From assembly GCF_001717465.1 (NCBI RefSeq), contig NZ_CP017074.1, positions 2,818,873 through 2,882,872 on the forward strand: a stretch of DNA of 64,000 nucleotides, written 5' to 3'. Shown here one piece after another: positions 22,469 through 33,692 of this stretch. The notes beneath the pieces were generated by a model. The model had not been told where the DNA came from, searched no databases, and saw only the letters and a list, made by a program, of their open reading frames with translations. Within the stretch, counting starts at the first letter, position 1. Every line of letters begins with the position of its first letter. Position numbers and translations under genes: made by a program. This DNA is from Luteimonas sp. JM171. GTDB taxonomy: Bacteria > Pseudomonadota > Gammaproteobacteria > Xanthomonadales > Xanthomonadaceae.

Positions 22469-23110
22469 TCAGCGCCGGGCCAGCGTGCGGCGCAGGTTGC
22501 CGCGGGCCCGTGCGTCCAGGCGCTGGTGGAAGAATTCGCTGAGGTAGATCCGCGGACTGTCCAGCAGTGCGCGCAGGAACCTGCGCCGGTTGCGGCGGAA
22601 CAGCCACCCGGGCACGTGCCCTTTGTATTCCCTGGCGATGGCGCGGTCATAGGCGTCGAAGCGCGACGGTTCCGCGCCCAGGATCGCCATGTCGCAGTCG
22701 AGGAAGTGGCGGGTATCGTCCGCATCCGGACCGGTGCCGAAGTCGCCGGGCACATGCTGTCCGTGGCCGGCCGTGAGTTCGATCAATTCCCGCACCCTGC
22801 CGGCATCGATCCCCGCGTCCGGCAGCCAGCGCGCGATATGTTCGTGCGCCAGGCGCGCCGAGCACACTTCGTTGTCGCGCCGCGCGGCCACGTAAATCGC
22901 GTCGTGATACAGCACCGCCAGCCACGCTTCGACCGGGCGCGCCCAACCGGGGCCGGCGGCCACGTCGTCGTAGTGCCCCAGCACTTCACGGACATGGGTC
23001 CAGTCGTGGTAAGCGCGTGGTGGCGACCGGTAGGCGGAATGCAAGGCGTCCAGCTGGCCAGCCGGCAGGGCCAGGGGCCCGTCCAGCGGCAAGGGTCCGC
23101 CGCCCGCCAT
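22469..23110 (-). CDS. HD-domain hydrolase (COG4339 type)
   Basis: A 213-residue predicted metal-dependent phosphohydrolase. The HD-fold motifs are H in YHDWTHV (about residue 35), HD in LYHDAIYV (about 69-70) and a later D in DCDMAILG. This arrangement matches the stand-alone COG4339 HD family, whose substrate is unknown. The start at 23110 overlaps the stop of the upstream DUF606 gene by one base, so the two genes are coupled. The longer open frame upstream is shadow sequence. Confidence 0.82.
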   Translation of the reverse strand: MAGGGPLPLDGPLALPAGQLDALHSAYRSPPRAYHDWTHVREVLGHYDDVAAGPGWARPVEAWLAVLYHDAIYVAARRDNEVCSARLAHEHIARWLPDAGIDAGRVRELIELTAGHGQHVPGDFGTGPDADDTRHFLDCDMAILGAEPSRFDAYDRAIAREYKGHVPGWLFRRNRRRFLRALLDSPRIYLSEFFHQRLDARARGNLRRTLARR

Positions 23111-23574
23111 CAGGCCGGGGCCTGGACTGGGCGCAGCACCAGCACCACACCCACCGCGACGAGCACGGCGCCCAGCACCCGCCAGGCATCCACCGGGCGC
23201 ACGTCGCCCAGCACGCCGAAGTGGTCGAACAGCAGGGAGCCGATCATCTGCCCGGCAACCACCAGGCACACCAGGCCGGCCGCCCCCAGCCTGGGCACCA
23301 GCAGGGTTGCGCAGAGGACGTACAGGGCACCGATCAGTCCGCCCGTCCACACCCATGCCGGCTGCGCCGACAGGGTGCGAAGGTCGGGCAGCGGCGTGCG
23401 CGTGACCAGCAGCGCGAGGGCCAGCATCAGCGTGCCGACGCCGAAGGAGATGAACGAGGCGAACAGCGCGCCCGTCGTCTCCTGCGCCAGGCGCGCATTG
23501 ATGAGCGCCTGCAGCGGCAGCAGCACGCCGACCGCCGCCGCACCGGCGATGCCGCCAACCAGCCATCCGTTCAT
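23110..23574 (-). CDS. DUF606 (YdcZ) family membrane transporter
   Basis: A 154-residue integral membrane protein with about five hydrophobic helices, matching the DUF606/YdcZ branch of the drug/metabolite transporter superfamily (half-size EamA-like proteins that probably dimerise). The opening MNGWLVGGIAGAAAVGVLLPLQALINARLA and the GLVCLVVAGQMIGSLLFDHFG block are typical. Substrate is unknown. It is the first gene of a two-gene unit with the HD hydrolase. Confidence 0.83.
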   Translation of the reverse strand: MNGWLVGGIAGAAAVGVLLPLQALINARLAQETTGALFASFISFGVGTLMLALALLVTRTPLPDLRTLSAQPAWVWTGGLIGALYVLCATLLVPRLGAAGLVCLVVAGQMIGSLLFDHFGVLGDVRPVDAWRVLGAVLVAVGVVLVLRPVQAPA

Positions 23575-23662
23575 TCACCACTCCGCGGGAAACCGCTGTG
23601 CAGTCTAATCCCAGGCCGCGGAGCCGCGGTGACGGCGGCCGAAGCCGGCGTTGGCGGCGGGC

Positions 23663-24013
23663 TCAGGCGGTGATGCGCTCCAGCCGCAGCGACGGGCTTT
23701 CCGTGCAGTGCAGCTGGAAGGTCCGGCCCACCGCGGCGATGGTGATCTCGCGCACGTTGTTGACGATCCGCTTGCCGCCGCCGTCCGCGGCGGCGCCGCC
23801 ATGGATGCGCCAGCTGAAGCCTTCCAGCAGCTTCGCCAGGTTGCGCGCATCGCCCCGCGCTTCCGGCGCGGCCTCGTCAAGCAGGTCAACCACGTGCTCG
23901 GGCCGCACGCGGTTCCACGCACACACCTGGTGGGTATCGCGGCTGGCCAGGCCCACGGCCAGGCTGTCGCAGTTGGCGATCGTCTTTTCCCTGTCCAGTC
24001 CATAGAAATCCAT
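23663..24013 (-). CDS. Unknown protein at the end of the T6SS operon
   Basis: A 116-residue soluble protein not recognised. AAGGAG sits 6 bases before the ATG at 24013, the best ribosome site in this stretch, 38 bases after the clpV stop. It has no signal peptide. It contains a short helical half (TIANCDSLAVGLASRDTHQ, HVVDLLDEAAPEARGDARNLAKLLEGF) and a strand-rich half (IVNNVREITIAAVGRTFQLHC). Being the last gene of the arm, it could be a T6SS accessory, a regulator or an unrelated hitchhiker. Function is not assigned. Confidence 0.7.
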   Translation of the reverse strand: MDFYGLDREKTIANCDSLAVGLASRDTHQVCAWNRVRPEHVVDLLDEAAPEARGDARNLAKLLEGFSWRIHGGAAADGGGKRIVNNVREITIAAVGRTFQLHCTESPSLRLERITA

Positions 24014-24051
24014 GTTGTTCTCCTTTTGCTTCCGGGTTGCAATCGGCGGCC

Positions 24052-26856
<2,805 letters not shown>

Positions 26857-26890
26857 GTCTGGCGTACCGCTCCCTGTTGTCTGCGTGCTG

Positions 26891-27979
26891 TCACTGCAAG
26901 GTGTGGATTCCGTAGCCCGCGTCCGAGCGGGCACCGGTGGATGGCCTGGTGGCGAGATAGCTGTCCCAGCCCAGGCGGGCGGCGTGGCCTCCACCAATGC
27001 CCGCGCCGCGCACGTCTTCGGCGCGCAGCACCAGCCGCACCTCGTATTCCAGGCATGATCCGGTCAGCAGGGTGAGCCAGCGCTCCAGCGCCGACGCGGC
27101 GCTGCCACCTGGAAGGAAGTCGTCGAATTCGGCGCGGTCGAGCGGACCGATCAACAGCCGCATGCGCAGGTCGCGTTGCCACACCCGGTCACCCGCCAGC
27201 GCGGTGGTGCCCAGGCCGGCATTGGCCACGCCCAGCCGGGTGGCCTGGTGCGCAGGCACGCGGTACCAGGCGCCCACGAACTGCTGCACCGTCACTTCCA
27301 CCCGGAAGTAATCCGACAGCACCTGCTGGAGCAGCCGCGCGGACACCGGCCGCTGGCGTACCGCACCCGCGTAGTGGGCAATTGCCTGGTCGAACACGGC
27401 GCCCTCGCCCGCAGCCAGCCGGTCACGCAGCCCGTCCAGGCCCACGCCGGAAAGCGAAAGCATCAGGGGCAGGAACCGTTCGCGCCGGTCCAGCTCGTAC
27501 TGCATGGCCAGGCGGTACTTCTTCCACGCCGCGTAATGCAGCGCCACCGCGCGATTGGTGAAGATGTCCAGGAAGGCGCGCGCGGCGCGGTCCCGGTGCC
27601 AGGTCTCGCGCTCGTTGAGGAACTCCGTGTAATGGGTCGGCAGCGCGCCGACCGTTCCCAGCAGCCCCATGAACGCGGGCGTAAAGGCCAGCTCGCCGAT
27701 CCCGCCGTCCGCTGCCGCCTGCTCGATTGCTTCCGGGGTATCGAGCGGCTGCCCGGCGGTGTCCGTCGCACGCGCATCCTCGAGTTCGGCGGCGGGAAAC
27801 ACCAGCGACAGACTGTTGCGGAACCGCACCCGGCGCGCAACCGCATCGCGGCCGCCATCGCCCTGGTGCAGGGCCAGGTGTTCCACCAGCCGCATCGCCT
27901 GGAAGAACCCGAAACGATGCGGCGCCGCCAGCAGCTGCTGGATCAGGCCAGGGTCGATTCGCCGCTGCGCGGGTCGCAT
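26891..27979 (-). CDS. tssG: T6SS baseplate subunit TssG
   Basis: A 362-residue baseplate component (the family formerly VasB/ImpH). The N-terminal block (FGFFQAMRLVEHLA, then RVRFRNSLSLVFPAAE) and the TPAFMGLLGTVGALPTHYTE segment are characteristic. Two TssG bind one TssF and TssE to form the wedge of the phage-like baseplate. It overlaps the end of tssF by 37 bases, an unusually long coupled overlap, and is followed 34 bases later by clpV. Confidence 0.95.
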   Translation of the reverse strand: MRPAQRRIDPGLIQQLLAAPHRFGFFQAMRLVEHLALHQGDGGRDAVARRVRFRNSLSLVFPAAELEDARATDTAGQPLDTPEAIEQAAADGGIGELAFTPAFMGLLGTVGALPTHYTEFLNERETWHRDRAARAFLDIFTNRAVALHYAAWKKYRLAMQYELDRRERFLPLMLSLSGVGLDGLRDRLAAGEGAVFDQAIAHYAGAVRQRPVSARLLQQVLSDYFRVEVTVQQFVGAWYRVPAHQATRLGVANAGLGTTALAGDRVWQRDLRMRLLIGPLDRAEFDDFLPGGSAASALERWLTLLTGSCLEYEVRLVLRAEDVRGAGIGGGHAARLGWDSYLATRPSTGARSDAGYGIHTLQ

Positions 27980-29778
27980 CGGACCAGCACCTCCCCGTTG
28001 CGGCTGGAGACGATCACCAGCCGGATGAAGCTGTTGGCGTGTACGTACAGCCCGAAGAACCGGTCCATCACGTTGGCAAAGGCCGCGACGCCGGTCCCGA
28101 CGAACGCTGCCTCGTCGATGGTCATGCGGATCTCGATGCCGCGCACCACCGAGCCGAAATGCGCCCCCGACAGCCAGGCGGTGGTGGGCTCGTGCTCCAT
28201 GCCGACAATGCCCTCGATCTGCTGGTTCGACACGCTGCTGGAGGACAGGTCATACAGGCGCAGCATCCCCTTGAGCGCAGGCAGGCCGGCCTGGGTGAGC
28301 GACAGGTGGTTGAGCGACAGGTGCGAGATCAGCCGCCAGTGCGCGCCGCGACCGCGCGCGAAGCGCCGTGACGGCGACGGCTTGCGGAGCAATTCGATGC
28401 TGCGCGCGGGGCTGCCGCCTTCGATCACCAGGTCCCCGCCAGGGACCCCGTAGGCAAGCTGCGCGGGCAGATCGCGGTTGCTGCAGGTCAGCTCGACGCC
28501 CACGACATCCGTCTTCGGCACCACCGGATTGAAGTCCAGGTCCACGAAGGCGAGCTCGGTCTCGTAGCCCGGACTCTGGCGGGCCACCAGCTCGTCCCGC
28601 CGGGCCAGCCAGTAGTGGCCGCTGCGGTCAGGGTCCTCGCCGTGGTGCAGCGAATAGAAGGGCCGGAACTCATGCACCTGCTCGCCCTGGGGCGTCTGCC
28701 GGATCCGGCGCACCGAATCGATCGAATGGACCTCGTAGGCGAACGCCCGGCGCGCGTCCGCCACCACCGGATAGGTGGCGGCGCGATGGGTCACCCGGAT
28801 CGGCTCGCCCTGCCGTGGGAACAGGTTGACCACCGGGGTGCAGCCCAGGAGCACGTTGTCCACGCCCAGACCTTCAAGCAGGCGGCTGGCGGATTCGTCG
28901 CCGCGGTTGCCCCGCAGCACCAGGTGCAGGGTGAAGCGGCGGCTGGCCGCGGCGGTCACCGGCGCCAGCCGCAGGTCGAAGAACCCGAATTTCTCCGGGA
29001 AGGCGAACAGTTCGGTCAGCAACCGATAAGCCGGATGCGACCGCGCCGGGAAATCCACCAGCGCCTCGTCCTCGGCGAAACCCACCGGAGCCAGCGGCAC
29101 CTCCGGCAGCGGCCGCCAGCGGCCGTCGCCGTCGGCCTCAACCCAGGCACCGATGACCCCGAGCGCAAGCGCATCCCGCAGCGCGGCGCAGAACGAGGGC
29201 TCGCCGTTCACGAACAGCCGCAGCGCATCGACACCCAGCTCCGCGAACGACGCCTGATCGGACAGCAGCTCGAACTCCAGGGAGATCCGCCCGCCCGCAC
29301 CCGGTGGCAGCGAAGTGGCCATTGGCGCATCGGCCACGGCGCGATAGCCGGCGCCTGACAGCGCCAGCGGCAGCAGGTCGACGTCGTAAGCAGTGCGGAA
29401 CCTGCAGTTGACACCCTTCACCGGCCGGGACTGCAGCTGGGTGCCGCGCGGCAGGTGCACGGGCGCGCTGAGCTTGGCGGCCGCCCCGCCCATGTCGAAG
29501 CGCGCGATCGAACAGGAGGGAAACGGCCGCAGGTAGTGCGGGTACATCACTTCCAGCAGCGCGTCGGTGAATTCGGGATAGTCGTCCTCGAGCTTCTTCG
29601 ACACCCGGGCGCTGAGCAGGGCAAAGGATTCAATCAGCCGTTCAACGTGCGGATCCTGGCTGCCGTCGGCCGATAGCAGCAGGCGCCCGGCGATCTTGGG
29701 GTAGTGTTCGGCGAACTCGCGCCCGTAGCGGCGCAGGAAGGCGAGCTCGCGTTCGTAGTGTGGCAGCAGGTCCTGCAT
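27943..29778 (-). CDS. tssF: T6SS baseplate subunit TssF
   Basis: A 611-residue baseplate wedge protein (VasA/ImpG family). It opens with LLPHYERELAFLRRYGREFAEHYPKIAGRL and contains DPHVERLIESFALLSARV and the MYPHYLRPFPS block, all hallmark TssF sequences. Length is normal (about 590-630). It starts two bases after the tssE stop, and its last 37 bases are shared with tssG, so the three baseplate proteins are made as a coupled unit, as their stoichiometric assembly would require. Confidence 0.96.
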   Translation of the reverse strand: MQDLLPHYERELAFLRRYGREFAEHYPKIAGRLLLSADGSQDPHVERLIESFALLSARVSKKLEDDYPEFTDALLEVMYPHYLRPFPSCSIARFDMGGAAAKLSAPVHLPRGTQLQSRPVKGVNCRFRTAYDVDLLPLALSGAGYRAVADAPMATSLPPGAGGRISLEFELLSDQASFAELGVDALRLFVNGEPSFCAALRDALALGVIGAWVEADGDGRWRPLPEVPLAPVGFAEDEALVDFPARSHPAYRLLTELFAFPEKFGFFDLRLAPVTAAASRRFTLHLVLRGNRGDESASRLLEGLGVDNVLLGCTPVVNLFPRQGEPIRVTHRAATYPVVADARRAFAYEVHSIDSVRRIRQTPQGEQVHEFRPFYSLHHGEDPDRSGHYWLARRDELVARQSPGYETELAFVDLDFNPVVPKTDVVGVELTCSNRDLPAQLAYGVPGGDLVIEGGSPARSIELLRKPSPSRRFARGRGAHWRLISHLSLNHLSLTQAGLPALKGMLRLYDLSSSSVSNQQIEGIVGMEHEPTTAWLSGAHFGSVVRGIEIRMTIDEAAFVGTGVAAFANVMDRFFGLYVHANSFIRLVIVSSRNGEVLVRCDPRSGESTLA

Positions 29779-29780
29779 CG

Positions 29781-30266
29781 TCAGGCGGCCTGCCGGCGCA
29801 TGCGGCTGACCGAATATTGCAGCGTGGTCGGCTGCAGCAGCGCGTCGAAGCTCACCGGCTCGCGCGCCGGCTGCAGGTCCAGCAGGGCCTGGATCGTGAA
29901 GTGAAGCCCCCCGCCCAGCCGGCCGTCGGAGTCCAGCCGCACCTGGACGCTGCTCAGCCGTGGCTCATGGCGCGCGATCGCTTCCTCCAGCGAGCGGCAG
30001 ATCGCGGCACGGTCGTACGCACTTGCCAGGCTCATCGAGGAAAAGTCGCGCAGGCCGTAGGTCATCAGCGATTGGCGGCAGTTCGGGAATTGCGCCAGGT
30101 CCACGGCGGAGAAGGCCGAGCGGCTGTTGAGCAGGCCTTCCAGGTCCCGGGCCACGGACTCCTTGTACTGCTCGACCGACAGCGCCCGCGCCAGGCCGCC
30201 CGTGCCGGGCTTGCCGGGGGCGTCGTCGAGGAGCTTTTCGATCAAGCTCGGTTCGAATCCCTTCAT
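29781..30266 (-). CDS. tssE: T6SS baseplate subunit TssE
   Basis: A 161-residue gp25-like baseplate protein. The segment VARDLEGLLNSRSAF, the YGLRDFS motif and the C-terminal EPVSFDALLQPTTLQYSV are typical of TssE, which initiates sheath polymerisation on the baseplate. It lies 105 bases after hcp, behind a strong hairpin, and is followed directly by tssF. Confidence 0.94.
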   Translation of the reverse strand: MKGFEPSLIEKLLDDAPGKPGTGGLARALSVEQYKESVARDLEGLLNSRSAFSAVDLAQFPNCRQSLMTYGLRDFSSMSLASAYDRAAICRSLEEAIARHEPRLSSVQVRLDSDGRLGGGLHFTIQALLDLQPAREPVSFDALLQPTTLQYSVSRMRRQAA

Positions 30267-30339
30267 GGACCGCGTCTTCCAGGGTTGCAGTGCGCCGATG
30301 CCGGGCTGCGCGATCCATGCGCGGGCCCTGCCGGCAAAA

Positions 30340-30363
30340 GCGGTGGCGCCGGGGCGCCACCGC
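30340..30363 (-). terminator. Hairpin with TTTT downstream of hcp (partial terminator)
   Basis: On the minus strand GCGGTGGCGCC folds on GGCGCCACCGC (11 complementary bases, in practice a 9-10 bp stem with a short G/C loop), followed at once by TTTTG. It sits 9 bases after the hcp stop and before tssE. It is expected to terminate most hcp transcripts while letting some through to tssEFGH. Confidence 0.75.
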
Positions 30364-30371
30364 GAAGTGGA

Positions 30372-30869
30372 TCAGGTCAGGTAGTTGGGGACATTCTTGG
30401 TGTTGCTCCACTGGGCAACGGTCTTGCCGCCCACCCCGCCTTCCGGCTTCTGCTGGTTGTAGGTCCAGCGGATGGCGCCGAAGCTCAGCTGCACCACTTC
30501 CTGCGGCATGCCCTCGTCGTCCACCGAGGTGGTGACCCGGTGCACGAGCACGTTGAGCAGTTCGATGGCGTAGTAGTTGATGGCGTTGCCGTCCTTGTCG
30601 GCGCGCATGAACTCGATGCGGGCCTTGGGGAACGTGGTGCCGTTGGCCGCCGCCTGGTTGAGCGCGGTGGTGGCCAGGTCGATCGACTTGACGATCTCCA
30701 CGGGCGACATGTTGACCCGGGCCGCCGTCTGGCCGCCGGAGGTCGAGGCCGTCGCCGAGCGCGGCTGCAGGAGGTCCTGCGAGAACGACTTGATCTCGAT
30801 CCAGTCGCGGTGCTTGTCGTCACGCGACTCGCCCTTGATGGTGTCGATGCTGAGGAACGCATGCTGCAT
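30372..30869 (-). CDS. hcp: T6SS tube protein Hcp (TssD)
   Basis: A 165-residue Hcp1-family protein whose hexameric rings stack into the tube pushed out by the sheath. MQHAFLSIDTIKGES, the KSFSQDLLQPRSATAST loop region and IRWTYNQQKPEGGVGGKTVAQWSNTKN near the C-terminus are standard. It has an AAAAGGAAA ribosome site, a 137-base leader with two stem-loops and a downstream hairpin terminator. Together these indicate it is expressed more strongly than its neighbours. No effector domain is fused. Confidence 0.96.
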   Translation of the reverse strand: MQHAFLSIDTIKGESRDDKHRDWIEIKSFSQDLLQPRSATASTSGGQTAARVNMSPVEIVKSIDLATTALNQAAANGTTFPKARIEFMRADKDGNAINYYAIELLNVLVHRVTTSVDDEGMPQEVVQLSFGAIRWTYNQQKPEGGVGGKTVAQWSNTKNVPNYLT

Positions 30870-30909
30870 GATCTGGTTTCCTTTTGTTCCGTTCTTCCGT
30901 GAGATTGAT

Positions 30910-30959
30910 GCGGCTGCCCTTGCGGCCAGCCGCGACCTGCCGCCGCCCGTCCGGGCGGC
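30910..30959 (-). promoter_or_regulatory. Tandem stem-loops in the hcp leader
   Basis: Two hairpins lie between tssC and hcp: GCCGCCCG/CGGGCGGC (30942-30949 with 30952-30959) and GCGGCT/AGCCGC (30910-30915 with 30928-30933). Neither has a T-run. They could stabilise the hcp mRNA, mark a processing site or be a small-RNA target. No clear hcp-specific promoter was seen. Confidence 0.4.
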
Positions 30960-31006
30960 TGCGTCACTGCAACCGCGGGGTCTCCGCCCCTTGACGCTTC
31001 AACGCG

Positions 31007-32491
31007 CTACGACTTTTTGGCACCGGCCGGCAGTTCGGCCACAAGCCGCAGCGAAACAGACAGCTCATCGAGCTGGAAATGCGGCCTGACGAAGGCCACC
31101 GCGCGGTAGACACCGGGCTTGCCCGGCACTTCCGAAACCTGGATGGAGGCCTCGCGCAGCGGATACTGCGCCTTCGCCTCCTGGGTCGCGTTGTCGTCCA
31201 GCAGCACGTACTGGGCGATCCAGCGGTTGAGGAACTCCTCGACGTTCCCCGACGACGCGAAGCTGCCGATCTTCTCGCGCATCATCGCCTTGAGGTAATG
31301 GGCGATGCGCGACACCGCGAAGATGTACTGCAGCTGGGTGGAGAGGATGGCGTTGGCGTTGGCCGCGTCCGAGTCGTACTTCTTCGCCTTCTGCGCCGAC
31401 TGGGCGCCGAAGAACGCCGCATAGTCGGTGTTCTTGCAGTGCACGAGCGGGATGAAGCCCAGGTCGCTGAGCTCCTTCTCGCGGCGGTCGGTGATCGCGA
31501 TCTCGGTCGGGCACTTGAGCGCGACCTCGCCATCGTCGGTGCGGAAGGTGTGGGTGGGCAGGTCCTCGACCAGGCCGCCGCCCTCCACGCCGCGGATGGC
31601 GGCGCACCAGCCGTACTCCTCGAAGGCGCGGGTCAGGCGGGCGCCCATGGCGTAGGCCGTGTTGCACCACAGGTACTTGCCGTGGTCGCTGGCCTCCACT
31701 TCCTCCACGAAGTTGAAGCCCTCCACGGTGGTGCCATCCTTGGGGTTGTACGGCAGCCGGCCGAGGAAGCGCGGCATGGTCAGGCCCACGTAGCGGCTGT
31801 CCTCACCGTCGCGGAACGACTTCCACTTGGCGTATTCCACGGTGTCGAACACCTTGGCCAGGTCGCGCGGCTTGCCCAGGTCGGCGAAGGTCTCCAGCCC
31901 GAACATGTGCTCGGACGCGGCGCTGATGAACGGAGCGTGCGCCGCCGCGGCCACGTGCGACATCTGCTCGATGAAGTACATGTCCTCGGGCTGGCGGCCG
32001 ATGTAGTAATCGCCGATCAGCGCGCCGAACGGCGCGCCGCCGAAGGTGCCGAACTCCTCCTCGTAGACCTTCTTGAACAGCGCGCTCTGGTCGAAGTCGA
32101 TGGCCGACTTGAAGTCGCGCACCAGGTCCTTCTTGGGCGCGTTGAGCACCTTGACCTTCAGCATGGTGCCGGTGGAGGTCTGCTGGCACAGGTAGTGCAA
32201 GCCGCGCCAGCTGCTCTCCAGCTGCTGGAACTCGGGGGCGTGCATCACTGCGCTCAGCTGCTCGGAAATGATCCGGTCAAGCTCGGCCACCCGGGCGTCC
32301 AGGGTGAGGTTGAGGTTGTCGGACACCACCACCGTGCCATCCAGGACCTCCCTGGCCAGCTCGGAGATGATGTCCTTGGCCCGGGCGTGCTCGGCATCGG
32401 AGCGGGCGACCTTGCTCTGGTCGACGATCTGGTCAAGCAGGCCGGCCTCGGCAACGGCGGCTTCGGGTGCGGTCGTGGCTTGTGCGGACAT
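31007..32491 (-). CDS. tssC: T6SS sheath large subunit TssC (VipB)
   Basis: A 494-residue contractile sheath protein. Landmarks include LESSWRGLHYLCQQT, FGALIGDYYIG, FMDLGKPRD-like ETFADLGKPRDLAKVF and FLGRLPYN, all conserved in TssC. It pairs with TssB to form the sheath around the Hcp tube. The gene begins 3 bases after the tssB stop, giving coupled, equimolar synthesis. Length is normal. Confidence 0.97.
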   Translation of the reverse strand: MSAQATTAPEAAVAEAGLLDQIVDQSKVARSDAEHARAKDIISELAREVLDGTVVVSDNLNLTLDARVAELDRIISEQLSAVMHAPEFQQLESSWRGLHYLCQQTSTGTMLKVKVLNAPKKDLVRDFKSAIDFDQSALFKKVYEEEFGTFGGAPFGALIGDYYIGRQPEDMYFIEQMSHVAAAAHAPFISAASEHMFGLETFADLGKPRDLAKVFDTVEYAKWKSFRDGEDSRYVGLTMPRFLGRLPYNPKDGTTVEGFNFVEEVEASDHGKYLWCNTAYAMGARLTRAFEEYGWCAAIRGVEGGGLVEDLPTHTFRTDDGEVALKCPTEIAITDRREKELSDLGFIPLVHCKNTDYAAFFGAQSAQKAKKYDSDAANANAILSTQLQYIFAVSRIAHYLKAMMREKIGSFASSGNVEEFLNRWIAQYVLLDDNATQEAKAQYPLREASIQVSEVPGKPGVYRAVAFVRPHFQLDELSVSLRLVAELPAGAKKS

Positions 32492-32494
32492 GGC

Positions 32495-32998
32495 TTACTC
32501 CTGGTCGTCGCCGGTGCCGAGCTGCTTGAGCTGCTCGGTGTTGTTGAGGACGTCGTTGAGCAGGTCCTCGAGCTTCTCGTTGCCCGCGAGCTTGTTGCGC
32601 AGGTCGGCCAGCTTGGAGCGCGTCTCCAGCAGGCGGCGCAGCGGCTCCACCTGTTCCACCACCGCCTCGGGGCGGAAGTCATCGATGGAATTGAACTTCA
32701 GCTCCACCGCGAACTCTCCGCCCTCGTCGCTGATGCGGTTGGGCACCCGGTAGACGGCGCGCGGGGCCATGCCCTCCATCACCTCGTCGAAGTTGTCGAG
32801 GTCGACGTTGACGAAGCGGCGGTCCTTGACCCGTGGCAGCGGCTGCTCCGGGTTGCCGCTGAAATCGCCCATCACGCCGACCACGAACGGCAGTTCCTTC
32901 TCCTCGATCGCGTCGCCCTTTTCCACGTCGTAGGTGAGCTGCACGCGCGGCGGGCGCACCTTCTGCAGGCGCTTCTGGACGCTATCCTTCTTCGACAT
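32495..32998 (-). CDS. tssB: T6SS sheath small subunit TssB (VipA)
   Basis: A 167-residue sheath protein. VRPPRVQLTYDVEKGDAIE, LPFVVGVMGDFSGNP and RRFVNVDLDNFDEVMEGM are signature blocks. The C-terminal helices (LRRLLETRSKLADLRNKLAGN) contain the region bound by ClpV. The start at 32998 follows AAGGAG. Upstream codons in the frame are shadow sequence from the TPR lipoprotein gene. Confidence 0.96.
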   Translation of the reverse strand: MSKKDSVQKRLQKVRPPRVQLTYDVEKGDAIEEKELPFVVGVMGDFSGNPEQPLPRVKDRRFVNVDLDNFDEVMEGMAPRAVYRVPNRISDEGGEFAVELKFNSIDDFRPEAVVEQVEPLRRLLETRSKLADLRNKLAGNEKLEDLLNDVLNNTEQLKQLGTGDDQE

Positions 32999-33032
32999 CT
33001 GTCGTCTCCTTGACGATGTGTGTGTTGGCGGG

Positions 33033-33692
33033 TCAGTTGCCGCCGATGCGCTCGAACGGGTTGCCCGATGCCGGGGCGTCGCCGGCTGGCCGGGCCGCCG
33101 GGGCGGGAGCAGTGCGGGCAGGCGCCGGGGCCGACGCCTGGGAACGCCTGGCCGGCGCGGCGCGGCGGCGCGGTGCCGGCGCGGGCTTTGCCTCTTCGGC
33201 GAAGATTTCATCGCCCATCGTGGTGCGCAGGGTGCCTGCGAGCATCTCCGCCTCGCGGCGGGCGGTGGCCGAAGGCAGCGCGTCGCGGCCCTGCAGCCGC
33301 TGCAGCGAGCCGGTGGCGATCCGGAACCCGCTCACGGTGAGGATGCCGTCGGCAACCAGGTCGTCAGGATCCCGCTGCAGGACCTCTTCGGCCGCCACGA
33401 TGGCGTGTGCGTAGTTGGTGCGATCGAACTGCAGCTGCGCGGTGCGCACCCAGGGTTCCTTCCGGGTCGGGTCGGCGCGGCCGGCGTCCGCAAATGCCGC
33501 CAGGGCATGGTCCACCTGCCCTGCCTCGATGGCGGACTCGGCCTGGGCCATGAGGCCCGCGTAGTCGGTCATGTCGGCGCGGGGCGCGGTGGCGCAGGCC
33601 CCGAGCATCGAGACGATGGCCAGTGCGGCCAGAAGGCGGGGGGCATGGCCACACCCGCGACGCAATCCATGCAGCATCCCTGTAACACCCAT
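33033..33692 (-). CDS. TPR-containing lipoprotein of the T6SS cluster
   Basis: About 219 residues. The hydrophobic LLAALAIVSMLGAC gives a lipobox cysteine at about residue 33. Residues 45-120 form two to three TPR-like helical repeats (LMAQAESAIEAGQVDHALAAFADAGRADP, TAQLQFDRTNYAHAIVAAEEVLQRDP). The C-terminus is an Ala/Pro/Arg-rich tail (PAPAPRRRAAPARRSQ) suited to binding peptidoglycan or acidic surfaces. It leads the tssB arm, 34 bases before tssB, so a role in anchoring or assembly of the T6SS at the envelope is likely. The start is uncertain: ATGs at 33716, 33692 and 33677 are all possible. Confidence 0.75.
   Translation of the reverse strand: MGVTGMLHGLRRGCGHAPRLLAALAIVSMLGACATAPRADMTDYAGLMAQAESAIEAGQVDHALAAFADAGRADPTRKEPWVRTAQLQFDRTNYAHAIVAAEEVLQRDPDDLVADGILTVSGFRIATGSLQRLQGRDALPSATARREAEMLAGTLRTTMGDEIFAEEAKPAPAPRRRAAPARRSQASAPAPARTAPAPAARPAGDAPASGNPFERIGGN

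Noticed and set aside
23110..23581. N-terminal extension of the HD-domain protein over the DUF606 gene
   Set aside because: The extension is the shadow frame of the transporter gene; the HD fold starts after 23110 and the one-base overlap start is normal here.
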